Part shown: positions 22,100-33,218 of the stretch, piece after piece
Layout of the letters: each line of letters starts with the position of its first letter
How positions within the stretch are numbered: the first letter of the stretch is position 1
Assembly (NCBI GenBank): GCA_023213315.1
Contig: JAKCPI010015794.1
Coordinates: forward strand, 60,497 to 124,496
Length of the DNA stretch: 64,000 nucleotides
DNA from: Euborellia annulipes
Taxonomy: Eukaryota > Arthropoda > Insecta > Dermaptera > Anisolabididae
Reading direction: 5' to 3'
Made by a program: the position numbers and the translations under genes
Notes under the pieces: generated by a model
What the model saw: the letters and a program-made list of their open reading frames with translations, nothing else
Told to the model about the DNA's origin: nothing
Database searches by the model: none

Positions 22100-22630
22100 C
22101 ATTTAAGGTCTTTTTTCGGCATCTGACACTATATTATGTTTATCTTGTTAGTATACGGCAGCTTTTATTACTTTTTATACATTTTAATTCAGTTATCTTG
22201 CTATCTCTAAATACTTTTATATTTACATTTATTTTTTTAAACAAACATAAAAAAAATCGTGTTAGATTAATTACTTTTAGGTGTATTTATTAATAATAGA
22301 CCTTTATAAAATATCACAAACGATATTTACTTTTATAGATAAGTATTATCTCTTTATAAAATTTTATTTTAGTGTTTGATTAATTTTATTTACAGAGAAG
22401 TTGGTTTTATTCATTCATTTGAATATTGTCTTTTTTATTTTACACTAATTTTTTTTTTTTTTAGAATGAATACCATTTCTCATTTTCGTGACCTAAATTC
22501 ATTCATTCTAATCATGAAATCCTTGATTGGTTAAAATCCTTCATTATCAAATCAGGGGAATAATCCTATTAACTTTACTCTGTGATTTTTAGGAACTGAA
22601 TACTTTTGACTGTTTTAAAAATAAAACTAA

Positions 22631-22782
22631 TAAATTTTTTTTTTAATTTGTCCTCTCGGCTGCTGAGGCCATTTAGGGGTTATATATATTTTATTAAATT
22701 ATTTGTATTGATGGCTACACGGGGATGTTTAACACGCTGATTCCCTGGAGACACCCTTAAACACAACACTCAATACCCGAGG
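22631..22782 (-). mobile_element. SINE with poly-A tail
   Basis: On the minus strand it ends CCTAAATGGCCTCAGCAGCC then GAGAGGACAAATT and a run of A. That is a variant of the shared tail (AAATGGCCTAAGTTGCCGAAAAG) of the SINE at 15.7 kb. Its 5' bases GGTATTGAGTGTTGTGTTTA are repeated at 23953-23975, probably another copy of the same head. Confidence 0.6.
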
Positions 22783-22982
22783 TTTCCAAAAAAAATTTTT
22801 ATGTCCATAACAATAATATTTATTATTGGATAGATATTTTTGGAAGACTCTTGATGTGGAAAACTTTTTGCTGACAGTGCTTGAGATTTCTAAAATTCTA
22901 AATATACACTGATTATAATTATTCTTCAGATTGCTTTATAGATAAAAGTATGATATTGTTCCTTTTGACAATGATATCTATT

Positions 22983-23282
22983 AGAGTCCGAAACTTCCCG
23001 AAACCGTAACCGAGACAGAAACTTGTTTTAAACTTTTTCTTAAAATTTTCGATACATAATTCATTTTTTTTTTTTTTAGTAAATTTTCCCTCCTGACTCA
23101 AATAATCAAAATTTCCATTTTTCCCTCTCGCGAAAATCATTTGATCTTTTTTTACTTTCTCTTATTTTTTAAGTGCAAATCTCATTTGACTTTTTTTTTT
23201 TGTATAGAGTCTCATCTATCTTTTAAAACTCAGGTTTCGACCGGTTTTTGGCCGAAACAGAAACTTCGGTCGGTTCCTACAA
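22983..23282. repeat. Cluster of CCGAAAC-type short repeats
   Basis: Several variants of CCGAAAC(AGAAACTT) in both orientations (22985-23025 and 23235-23275) flank an AT-rich core with a T run. Such clusters are typical subterminal repeats of hAT elements. No paired ends or duplication were found, so no element is called. Confidence 0.35.
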
Positions 23283-23317
23283 TAATCTATATTATCTTCT
23301 AATTACAAATAAACTTA

Positions 23318-23470
23318 TCAAGTCTTTTTCGAGGCCAATTAGAACCCGCACCTCTTTATTTCAAGTATTAGCCAATTCGATTGAAATAAATTTTTGCCGC
23401 TTAGGACGGGAAACGAACCTCTAACCCCCCAGTAAAGCAGTACTCTACCCCTAAGCTACCGCTCACGGGC
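23318..23470 (-). mobile_element. tRNA-derived SINE
   Basis: The minus strand reads GCGGTAGCTTAGGGGTAGAG (A-box region), then GAGGTTCGTTTCCCGTC (B box), then an AATTTATTTCAATCGAATTGG/CCAATTG-type inverted pair, and GGCCTCGAAAAAGACTTG, a version of the shared SINE tail. The head differs from those at 39.2, 39.4 and 52.2 kb. No target duplication was found. Confidence 0.7.
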
Positions 23471-24720
23471 TTTATTGATATACGTCTATAATTATTTTGT
23501 GAAAATGATATTTAAGTTGTTATTTTTTAAATTTCATTGGAAATCTGTTATTTAACATACCTTTTACCTTTATAATATAGAAATAAAAAATATGATAATT
23601 TGAGTCAATAAAAAAAATATCAGAAAATTCCTAAGATTGAATGATGTATAATTATATTTTTATTTGAACATAAAATTCTTTTTTAAACATGTCTAACAAT
23701 AAAAAAATATATAGATGTATAGATATAACATTCATCTTATACTATGGTAGCTTTATTTATAAACCCCTCCCTATTTCCCTTTCGTTTGACGTCCTTTGTA
23801 TTTATTCTGCTGCCTTGATAGTATCTTATCAGCATATATATCTCACTTAAAGCCTTTTGCTCTAGCATCTGCTAAAACTCCATTGCACTTAAGCTCCATC
23901 ACCGTTGTAATTCTTCATTCTCCCCCTTTTATGAATATTGATGTCACAATGCGCTTAAACACAACACTCAATACCAATTCACGGTTAAATTATTTATCGC
24001 CATTTAGGCCTTGAGAGAGAGACAGAGAATGAGATTGGGGTGGGTTGAAGGGCTTTTGTGGTCTTCATGTTGCAACCCGCACTTTCTCTTTCTCATTTCA
24101 GCCATGTCTAATTTAATCTATCACGTCCAATATACCACATTATTTCCTATATTATATTTATTTATTTAATTTTCATAAAAATCCACAACTGGATTTTCCC
24201 TCATTTGTTAAACCTTTATAGGTAATTAATTTGGGTAATTTAAATAAAAAAATATTTTATTGGATTATCCTCTTTTTAGTCACCGATTAAAATGTCGCTA
24301 GCTTTATTATTTTTTGGCAAAGGGACGGGCGAACTGCCCTTTACTGAAGGTATTGTTCTCAGAGAAGGTGTACTTTGTGTTTCTAAAAATTTGCCAATTT
24401 AATTACCATTGCTCTCTCATTAGTTGGAATGTCATCTCATCCATTCCCTCCCCAATCCCCACATCCACTTCGCCAATCTAAAGAAATTTTAAATAGAAAT
24501 TAAAAAAAAAAAAAAACACCATTATTAATTGCCCAAGAAAATCAACATGAGCTTCTGCACACTTGAGCGAACCCACTCATTGGGAATGCAGCGTTTCGTA
24601 ACGCTTCGAAGAACATGAATAAGTGCATAAAGAAGTTTCCCTTCAAAAATATTTTAACCCATAACTTTAATACAATTAAAAACTAGTCATCTAAAGAATT
24701 TATTATTTTTTTGTCTATTA
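23471..24720. other. AT-rich intergenic DNA
   Basis: No gene is supported. 23780-24120 is unique and less AT-rich, with a SINE-head-like 22-mer at 23953. 24400-24640 is also unique. Confidence 0.4.
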
Positions 24721-24722
24721 TA

Positions 24723-24974
24723 TGGACCGTTTATTTTGAAAGTGGTGTAAGTCCATTTTCTATTGTTTCGAGAAAATGAAAGATTAACATATTTGTTTAT
24801 TAAAAAAATCTATTTACTGACCAATTTTCAATTGTACAAAACATGGAAATTTTTTAAGAGGTTTACCTCTAGCTAGTTATACATAGAAAATTTACATTAA
24901 TTTAAGCATAAATTATGTGATATCCCATTTTTTAAAAAAAATGGACTTAGACCACTTTCAAAATAAACGGTCCA
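24723..24974. mobile_element. TA-flanked MITE
   Basis: About 37-bp inverted termini beginning TGGACCGTTTATTTTGAAAG are flanked by TA on both sides (24721-24722 and 24975-24976). A TA duplication with a GGACCG-type end fits a Tc1/mariner-class non-autonomous element. The 250-bp interior has no coding capacity. Confidence 0.75.
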
Positions 24975-25084
24975 TATTTATTTTAAACTATCAATTTTTA
25001 GTCTCAATTCACCTTAACGGTGCTAGTATTTGAAGGTATTATTTAAAAAATTGTCATCCCCTAGGGATGATATTTATCCCTCCT

Positions 25085-25250
25085 GTAAATTGAATCTTCC
25101 AACCAACCGCCCCAACCGGATTCGCATTCCGCCCCCATGCGACAAAAATTTATTTAAATTGAATTGGCTACCATTAAATTTAAATAAATAGGGACTGGGC
25201 CCTAAATAGCCTTAGATGCCGAAAAAAATCTTAAATAAAAAAAAAAAAAA
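25085..25250 (+). mobile_element. tRNA-SINE remnant
   Basis: GGATTCGCATTCC (B-box-like) is followed by AATTTATTTAAATTGAATTGG/CTACCATTAAATTTAAAT, then CTTAGATGCCGAAAAAAATC and an A-rich tail: the same order of blocks as the other SINEs here. The A box is not recognisable. Confidence 0.6.
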
Positions 25251-25868
25251 ACCGCCCCACCGACAAAATTGCATTAATCAGCCCCTGATAAGATATTACT
25301 TTATTCGTGGAGTCGTGTGAGTTAAATTTTCCCCCATTTCTTGCGAGTTCAGAAGACTAAACAATTTCTTTGAGTTCATTAAGGAGCTTATCACTAAAAT
25401 AACCGTCCCCTTTTTATTTTCTTTTTTTATCTTTTTCGTTATAAAATTAAAAACTTATTGCTATCTTGTCTTTATGTAGGTAGATCTATCTACTCTCTTC
25501 TTTCTTTCTTTCTTCGCTTAACCCCAATTTATTAGCACTCTTTTAGTTAGTTAGCTCATTTATTCTCACTTATTTGCAACTTTCATCTGCTCTTATCTTT
25601 CTTTGCGGTCAGGACAGACCATATGTTCTATAAGCTTATCTATTTATTGATAAGAGTAGTACATTATACCGTTTTTTATATCGCATGCCTCTCTCCAGTT
25701 GACCACTTAATCGTGATCAAATCTCAGGGAAAATTAATAATTCTAAATAGAATAGGCTAATGCTATGGAGATTTCTAATTTCCAGTTTGGAATGAAACTG
25801 TTTTGATTTTATTTTCGTAAAATAATGGCCTAGCTAATTACTTGATAAATAATTTTTTAGCATTCTTA
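25251..25868. other. AT-rich intergenic DNA
   Basis: No gene or bounded repeat was recognised; a TTTC-rich run lies at about 25499-25513. Confidence 0.5.
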
Positions 25869-26450
25869 TAAAAATAGTGTAACTGGTCGCACAGCACACA
25901 CTTTCTCTTACCTTTGGTAAGAATAAGTTGTGTCCTTGTCACACCAGATTTTTTTGTCTTGACATATATTTAGTTTTCGCCGATACGTATAATAAATTCA
26001 AGATATAATAAAATTTATAAACATAGAAAAATATTTAAAGTTTGTTACAATCATTTCTCCTATATTTCCTATGAAGTACAAGAGTAGAGTATGCTTCAAA
26101 CACTTTTGAGGGCAAAATGAGAATATACATTTTAAAGAGCATCTAAAATATAATTGATTTTTGAATTTTAATCAAAAACCTTAGAACGAATTTTGAGAAA
26201 ATCGAAAAAAAAAAACTGGAAAAGTGCGTCAGTAAAGTACTAGTACTTTTTGGCGGATTTTGTTCAAAAGCTTATTTTCATGTTCCAGGGAGGTGACTAA
26301 CTTAAATATAAAATTTCAGCTTCGTAACTCAATTTCTTCATGCTTAAAACACACACACACCGATCATGTCACGAAAACTACTTTTTTGGATTCAGGGGAC
26401 CTCAAAACGTATCAAAATCTCGACATCGAATTTTTGACATTAATCCAATA

Positions 26451-26481
<31 letters not shown>

Positions 26482-26521
26482 ACTCTATATATCATAATAG
26501 GGAATAGGGTAAAAGAAAGTA
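25869..26521 (-). mobile_element. HP-A repeat, copy 6
   Basis: Reversed and nearly full length: palindrome at 25875-25953 (arms now mismatched), the shared TCAGTAAAGTACTAGTACTT segment, a short AC run at the microsatellite site, a CT run (26453-26476) and the outer end AAAAGAAAGTA at 26521. Confidence 0.72.
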
Positions 26522-26694
26522 AAATATGCTGCAGTTTTTTTGGACACGAGTGTAATAACAATTAATTGGTCATTTCCGTTGTCTTCCTTCGTATATCTAA
26601 ATACGAACTAATTTTTGCAGCCCATTTTTTCTTTCCTTGATATCCCACGTTTTATATAAAATTTCAATTCAAGTAATTTTACTTCTAAAGAGAG

Positions 26695-26930
26695 TTAGTT
26701 TTTTTTTTTTTTTTGTAAGTTATAGGTTAAGTGACCGTGTAGAGTAGAGGGATACTTGGCCCTTACGGACCCTTCAAGGGGCGGGTCTTCTAGTATCTTG
26801 ACAAATGTCGCAGTAGATACGAGAAGGACATTAACCCAACATTGTGTGTTAGATGCTGGCAACGCGATAGCGGTCGGTACAGGGGCCCTCATTACAGCGG
26901 ACCTGCATAAGTGCCAGAGGAATAAAAAAA
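26695..26930 (-). other. GC-rich retroposed-looking segment
   Basis: About 210 bp of nearly balanced composition, very unlike its flanks, ends at a run of about 15 T on the left, which is a poly-A tail on the minus strand. Both strands have open frames across it (for example TQCWVNVLLVSTATFVKILE on minus), but I recognise no protein family. It may be a processed transcript, an unrecognised SINE or an exon. No flanking duplication was found. Confidence 0.4.
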
Positions 26931-27892
26931 AAATCCTACCAAGATTATTTTACGGTTTATTAGATAATTTAAACATTTTATCGTTTTTTTTTTTTTTTTT
27001 TTTTTTATCGAAACCAAAGACTAATTTCAAACAATTATTACTAATTCGTTGAATTTGAAATTTTATTCTAAAAAATATATTTGCAATCATAATTGAAAAG
27101 TTTTTTGGAAATAAAAAAAAAAGTATTTATTAAACATGAAATAACCCACGAATTTTCAATTTTTAAAAAATTTTGTTTATTGTTAATATTGACATGGAAA
27201 AAAAAGTATTTCAACTGTGAGTGATTAAAAAAAAAAAAAAAATTGACACGTTTCTATTTATTTAAAGAATAAATTAAATTTAGCAGTTTGCTTTACTTTT
27301 CACCCTTTATTTCATTAAAAAAAGTACTTTTAATTATGAATCAAATTTCAACCATAAATTTTTCCTCTAAGAAATATAAAAAGTGGTTAAAAACAGCCAA
27401 CGCCTTTCAAAATATGGCTTATCTCGAACGATTAACTTAGCCATTAGTCAAAATTCTTGTTAAATATTTCCCAATCACGCCCGCATAAAAAGCGACCTTC
27501 AAAGGAATCGAGCTGAATATTAAATGTGCGTGATTACTTTTCAAGATTACAACCAACTTGGAATAATGGATGGTACTTGTTTAAAATTAAAAAGTATATA
27601 AATAAAAAAAAAATCGCCATATATAATAGAGTTATTTTAATGAATAATAATAATAATAATAATCGTAGAAAGATTATATTATTCTAATATACGGTATTTA
27701 TGCAAATTATAATATCCTATATTAATATTATATTTCGAAATATATTTTACATTAATAAGCATTTTAAAATCCTCTCTGACAAAATAAATAGACTTTATAC
27801 ATAGGGCATACATATATCATTAAAATTTTATAATTTAGCAGGGGAAAACATTTTTCTAAAGAGAATAATTAAAAAATTCTATGTAGAATAAG
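26931..27892. other. AT-rich intergenic DNA
   Basis: Nothing supported; an AAT run lies at about 27640-27662. Confidence 0.5.
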
Positions 27893-27952
27893 CGCCTAAC
27901 TTATCTCGGTTAACTCGTAGTACACTCGCAAGATATAACCCCCTGAGTGAAA
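27893..27952 (-). mobile_element. HP-SINE 5'-domain fragment (degenerate)
   Basis: Matches the 5' domain of HP-SINE (ACTTATCTCGGTTAACTCG ... CCCCTGAGTG on the plus strand), but the middle hairpin is broken (ACTCGCAAGATATAAC). The 3' part is absent. Confidence 0.5.
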
Positions 27953-27975
27953 AAAGTATTTGTTTAACACTTAAT

Positions 27976-28415
27976 CAGGTCTATTCTCTAAAAACCGACG
28001 TTAAAATTTAAAATAAACAAATAGGTGTTAAAATGTAATGTAAAAAAAATCAGCGTTAAAAAATGCTATTCAAAATCACTTACTTGACTCAAATACCTAT
28101 TCTGTAAACAAAAAATTTAAATCAAAAGCGTTAACATTTAGTAAATAGTGTTAAAAATTAATGTCATGTCTAGGGAGTGCCTTTAATATTTTAACGTCGT
28201 GTTTAAAATAAAAATGGCGTCCTTAACCTAAAAAGTAAGGTTATGATTTTGATAGCTTTGAAATAAAAGCAGCATGTTAACGTCGCTGTTGAAACTTTGT
28301 TTAGACTTTAGATTTTTTTAACGCTGATTGTTTTTACATGGCTTTTTAACACCCATTTTTTTATTTTAAATTTTAACGTCTGTTTTTAGAGAATAGACCT
28401 GTTTATCTACTACAA
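27976..28415 (-). mobile_element. MITE family M2, copy 2
   Basis: Inverted relative to the copy at 16.9 kb. The termini start CAGGTCTATTCTCTAAAAAC, and the right end extends as TTTATCTACTACAA, the complement of the extension on copy 1. The core AAAATAAAAATGGCGTCCTT matches copy 1. Confidence 0.75.
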
Positions 28416-28475
28416 TTAGCTGCAATCTCTCTTTTCTTTCTTCCTTACTACAAGTCCACTTCTACTAATATTCAA

Positions 28476-28517
28476 AAGATGTGATAAGGTCAATTCAGTT
28501 TGACCTTATCACATCTT
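28476..28517. repeat. Perfect 18-bp hairpin, 6-base loop
   Basis: AAGATGTGATAAGGTCAA (28476-28493) and its exact complement (28500-28517) enclose TTCAGT. The flanks are unrelated. It could be a tiny fold-back element or a terminator-like RNA hairpin. Confidence 0.8.
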
Positions 28518-29974
28518 CTAAATAATAATCTACAATTCCGGTGAGTTCATTATTAAATAATATTCAAATAAATTATTTAATTATTAGCCGAAGTCATACA
28601 CCCCTGAAATTTATTATATCCGGATATTGAGCTTTCATTTTTGGACTTCCTATAGAAGATATGAAGGAATTTAATTTTTATTCGTCTCTATTGTTGACAA
28701 AAATTCCAATTTCATTTTTAGAATTTTTTTTTTCTTATTGTTTTTTTTCTGAACCATTTGTCCATCTGTTGCTCTTAGATGAAAATATTATTTAAGTAGC
28801 CTATTTATAATCTTAAAAAATTAATTAAAAACCCACATTTCACAAATCACCTTTTTCATTGGTGAAAACCATCAAAGCTCATTTCATTTGTTCTCATTAA
28901 TTAATTAAAAAAAAAAAAAAAACATTTATGAAATTTTAATAATTATAAATTCCTCTTGTTTCTGTAATTAAATTCCGTTTTTGTATACCTAATTTTATTA
29001 CTTGTCCAAAGTGCTTAAATTAATTGAATATTATTATTTAATATCTTGTTGTCATAGATGGACATTTTAATTTTCATTGGTTGGCGACCGGCTCATTTAA
29101 ATGTCATTAAGTTTTGAAGTGGACTGAAGTCATTAACCACCGAGGGACCCACACACCCCATTCATATTAACCCCTGCTCTTGCAAGAGTCGGCAATCAGC
29201 ACCCACTTGTAATAACATTAGAGACAACATGTCAAGCAATTGGTCTGACTGACTGCCTTTTGTGTGACATTTGGAGGGCTTTAAACCTTTCCCCTCCCCT
29301 CTCTCTCTCTCTTTGGTTCTGAAGGGTAGTGTCGATACGTATACGTATACTTACTGTACGTACCCATGTATTTAGACTAGGCAACTTCACTCTCAGTGAT
29401 GGATTAATGTCAATATTGGCTGGGCGTTATGAACGCAAATAGACCAGGCACAAATATTCATTAGTTGAACCAACATGAATGGCCCGCGGATATCTATCTG
29501 CATGTCTCCTACTTTTTGTCAGTGTGATTGTGTCCAATGATTTGTTATTTTTGTTTTTTAAAAAATAATGAAAAAACTGGTGGCGCTGCGCTACTCTTTT
29601 TTATGGGACAGTTTATTATCACATATTTTTTACTTTGACTCATTTCTAATAAACTTGATATAGAGGCCTATTCCTTAAAATTAACTAATATAGATAAGTA
29701 TTTTTCTTGGCACGCCTTATTCATTCATTAAATATTTATTTAATTGTAAGTAGTTGTAATTGATTTTATTAATAATTTGATTTTTTATTGCATAAATGAA
29801 AATTATTGTCATTTAATTTTGTTGTTAAATTTAACATAAAAATAATAGATATTACATATTCATGTATAATACGTTTTTGTTATCACATAAAGACGCATTG
29901 TAAATCGTGCAATTTTATATTTAGCGTTTGAAAAATTAATATTTCTTCGGGAGAACAATTTTCAATTATTAATG
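28518..29974. other. Intergenic DNA with a GC-richer unique island
   Basis: 29050-29490 is non-repetitive and less AT-rich, with TTGGTTGGCGACCGGCTCAT and a CGTATACGTATAC stretch near 29337. No coding signature. Candidate conserved non-coding DNA by composition only. Confidence 0.35.
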
Positions 29975-30190
29975 TCATACTAATATAAAAAGCGCTAGCC
30001 ACTCACTTCCGTTTTGTCGCCTCTCTCTCGCAGATTGGTTAGAGTGAGAGGAAGCGGGGTTAGGGAGGGAAATTTAAAAACTTTAAGTCAGAGAGGGAAA
30101 TTTAAAATTTCCAAACAGTGAGCAAGAATAAATCTGATGCATTTGCTCGCCAAAGGCGAGCAAGGGGGTCCAGGGAGCACAGCCCCCTGG
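29975..30190 (+). mobile_element. Helitron-like non-autonomous element
   Basis: The 5' end TCATACTAATATAAAAAGCG followed by CTAGC resembles Helitron starts (TC plus a TACTA/ATATAAA block). The 3' end has two GC hairpins, GCTCGCC-AAA-GGCGAGC (30145-30161) and AGGGGGT/AGCCCCCT (30163-30188), and finishes CTGG followed by T, fitting CTRR-T. The base before TC is G rather than the expected A. No Rep/helicase coding is present. Confidence 0.6.
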
Positions 30191-30730
30191 TAATAAAAAA
30201 AATGAGAAAAACTAATTTATTATCGTGTTAGAATATTTCTTTTTCCAAACTATACTGGTGAATTGAGATTTTTATTTTGGAAAAAAAAATTGTTTTCATA
30301 ATAAATATAATTTATGTGAACATACCAGAAAATAAATAAAGCAAAGGTCCAAATTTTGATTTGATTTCTAGTTTCAATATTTGTTTTGAACAATATTATT
30401 CAGCAGGATAATAAAAAAAATTTTCTTTTCAAATTCTATATTTTCATCAAATAAATATATAGATAAATAATAGGAATTTAGAATAAATGTTTTTAAAGAG
30501 GAAATATGGACACTCAAATGTCACTATTATGCTGGTTAGGTGTATTATGTTTATTTTGATCATTTTAATTTTTAAACTAGGGAAGTCAAATATATTATAA
30601 ACCAATTTCTTTTCTTCTCTTTCGAACGGCATAAATAATTATGTAATATACTGTTGTGTGATTGAGAAAAAGAATAAGCCAATCTGGCATTTATTGAAAT
30701 TATATAAGGAAAGAATTGATATATGAAAAA
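30191..30730. other. AT-rich intergenic DNA
   Basis: No gene or repeat was recognised. Confidence 0.5.
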
Positions 30731-30812
30731 AGGAAGAAATACAAATCCGAACTGGGGCAGCTCGTGGTTCTTCTCATCCACGAACCCACAAGTTGTGGGC
30801 TCCTGAGAGTAA
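30731..30812 (-). mobile_element. HP-SINE fragment
   Basis: Contains the 5' domain (CAGCTCGTGGTTCTTCTCATCCACGAACC and CCCACAAGTTGTGGGCTCCTGAG in two adjoining blocks). The CCCAC/GTGGG stem is intact and the upper hairpin keeps CGTGG/CCACG. The 3' body is missing. Confidence 0.6.
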
Positions 30813-32108
30813 CTATTTTTATTTCATTTTATATGATGAACGTTTCGGAGAGTATAGTGCGAAATTATCGATAATATATTGCCAAATGATTTATTACCCA
30901 TTTCTGTTTGTTAGTTGTAATATTTTTGAATAAATGGATGGCTACACATTTAATGTTAACATCTATATATACTACTTATAATGAAAAAAATAAAACATTA
31001 GGTAATTTTATTTCAAAAGATTCATTAATATTTTTATATAACACGAGACGTAGAATTATATGAATATTTTATAAACCAAATATAGATTAGATGAAATTTT
31101 AATATTTTCCAAATAATAATAAGTCAAAAAAATCAATTTTATAACTCAAAAACCAATTTTTTTTTATTATTATTTTGCAATGAATAAAGAAACGTATGAC
31201 GAAGCTGTAATTTATGTATTTATGAAATATTTCAGATTTCAAATATTAGAAAAATGAAAAGACGATTATTTTTTTTATCAATTATTTTAATTTCTCATTT
31301 TTATATTTTACTGTATATTATATTGATATCTTAATTTTTAAAATCTTATATACGTCACTTGTAGAACCAGAGGGGGGCTGCATTGTTTGGACTATTTAAG
31401 GACTATTGTAGGATGAAATAAGCTATTGAATAAATTTAATTAAAATAATAAAAAAGTTCTTTAAAAAATAGTTAAAAATATAAACCCTTTTCACAAACGT
31501 GGTTGTATTATTATGTCTTGTTTTCTATTCTTTTGATATAAAATATTATTTAAACAAAAAGAGAGAGAGAAGCGAAGTAAAATAAATTTTAATGAAACTA
31601 ATATTTATTTTAGATTTTAAAAATAATATTTAAGGTTGTTTGAAAACTTTTCAAGAATAATTTAATAGATTTGTGTTTCATGTGTTTTTTTTTTTTTTTT
31701 TGTTATCTACGTCCGTTCGCTCCATTATTTCATATGAAACTGAACTTTTGCTGCATCCAGGTCAGGTCCAGGGGTTAAAAGGTCAGCAACTCATCAAGAC
31801 CTGCGCGTTATTCTTGACTTCATTACCATCATCCTATGACAACCAACTAGATACCTATTAAAGATCTATCTATACTTAGATCAACACAATCTGTGTTCGT
31901 TTTAACTGGAAGATTAGAATAATTGAAAAAGGTAATCTTCTGAAATTCCATAAAATAAGGTCGAGCGCTTTAGAACAAAAAACTGATAACAAATATTTGT
32001 TTTTTTTTTGACGTTCATGCACAGAATTTCTAAACCAGTATAACGATTTTAGGATAAAGTCCAAACATTACACGGAGTATTAAATTAAAATACAAGTAAA
32101 TATATGCT
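30813..32108. other. AT-rich intergenic DNA
   Basis: No supported gene; 31720-31860 is slightly GC-richer and unique. Confidence 0.45.
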
Positions 32109-32124
32109 GTGAATACAATTGAAT

Positions 32125-32382
32125 CTTCTTCTTCTTCTTCTCTCCTCGTCTTGTTCCGCGATGAGGGGTCGGCGGACCTCAGTCTTTCCCTCCAACCCTA
32201 TCATACGTTTTTACGACAGGAAGAAATAGGACAGGCCGGCCCGTCGCACGGTCTGGCGCCTGTTGAAAAGAGTAAGGAAGAGACAGACATTTAAAGAACT
32301 AAAGAACTGACAGCCTGCCCCAGCTCGTGCAGCTCGTGGTCGCCATCCACGTACCCACAAGATGTGGGCCCCTGAGCAAACA
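32125..32382 (-). mobile_element. HP-SINE, full copy with 16-bp target duplication
   Basis: Flanked by GTGAATACAATTGAAT (32109-32124) and GTGAATACAAGTGAAT (32383-32398), 15 of 16 identical: a LINE-type target-site duplication. On the minus strand the element begins with a structured domain (GCTCAGGGGCCCACATCTTG...) that folds into a three-way form. It runs through GGCGCCAGACCGTGCGACGG and ends in a GAA-repeat tail next to the left duplication. No clear A or B box was found, so the promoter class is unknown. Confidence 0.82.
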
Positions 32383-32398
32383 GTGAATACAAGTGAAT

Positions 32399-32552
32399 AA
32401 TTATCTCTAATATTTTATTTATATTTAATACCCTACTTAAGTAAATACCTTTAAGGAAAAAATTAGATTGGAGTTACACTTATAAATAATTGCCAACTTA
32501 CTCTTCTAAGTAGACTCTTTGTAAAAGAAAAAACACAAATAATTCATTACGT
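32399..32552. other. Short AT-rich spacer
   Basis: Unique sequence between HP-SINE and the mariner element; nothing recognised. Confidence 0.5.
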
Positions 32553-33218
32553 GGGGGTGTCAAAAAATAACAGTAATTATTTTTTTACTAGAAAATTCTG
32601 CTGAATTTTATTCAAATTCCATTACGGACGTTCAAAGTAATCTCCCTCGGACAAAATACTCCAGCGTTCACTCCGCTGTCGAAAACACTCCCCTACTTGA
32701 TAGTCTGTTAAGTACAATACATACGAAATTTTGTTGTATAGCTCTCCATCACTCTGAAAGTGACGACCCCGAAGCTCTTTTTTCACTCCAAGAAATAGAT
32801 GGAAGTCACACGGCGCTAGGTTCGGTAAATAAGGGGGATGTGGCAAGACCTCAATGTCTAATTTAGTGATTGTTTCTTGAGTCCGGTTAGCGCGATATGC
32901 CGGTGCATTATCCCATTTGAACAAGATGTGGTCTTTTTGTTGCAATTTTTCTTCTTAATGGCCTCTTCAATACTTCACAATAAAAATTCGCAATAACAGT
33001 ACGTTGCTTATCCACAACGTAAAAAAAAAAAAAATTCGGCTGTACTCAACAGATTATCAAAAAGGACCTTCATGGAGTTTTTGAACAGTTGACTGAACCC
33101 TGGAGATCGTTGTATTTTGTTCGAGGAAAATTACTTTGAACATCTGTAATGAAATTTGAATAAAAGTAAGCAGAATTTTTTGGTAAAAAAATAATCCCTG
33201 TTATTTTTTGACACCCCC
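32553..33218 (-). mobile_element. Deleted mariner element (DD34D class)
   Basis: Inverted termini begin GGGGGTGTCAAAAAATAACA and stay alike for about 90 bp per end. The 666-bp body is about half a normal mariner. It encodes only the C-terminal part of the transposase on the minus strand, with a frameshift near 32950. ATTAC lies just outside both ends, but the TA duplication is not cleanly resolved. Confidence 0.85.
32622..33030 (-). pseudogene. mariner transposase C-terminal remnant
   Basis: The frame ending at 32622 contains FKWDNAPAY and LPNLAPCDFHLF. The two aspartates are separated by 34 residues, the DD34D spacing of mariner transposases. It ends GDYFERP like the family's C terminus. 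Upstream, a second frame (VVDKQRTVIANFYCEVLKRP) continues the homology, so a frameshift separates them near 32950. The N-terminal helix-turn-helix domain and first catalytic aspartate are absent. Inactive. Confidence 0.85.

Noticed and set aside
21967..22293. 108-codon plus-strand frame
   Set aside because: Its first part is the HP-A terminal palindrome and its second part is T-rich intergenic sequence giving hydrophobic residues.
22983..23282. Complete hAT element from the CCGAAAC repeats
   Set aside because: No matching termini or 8-bp duplication could be found around the cluster.
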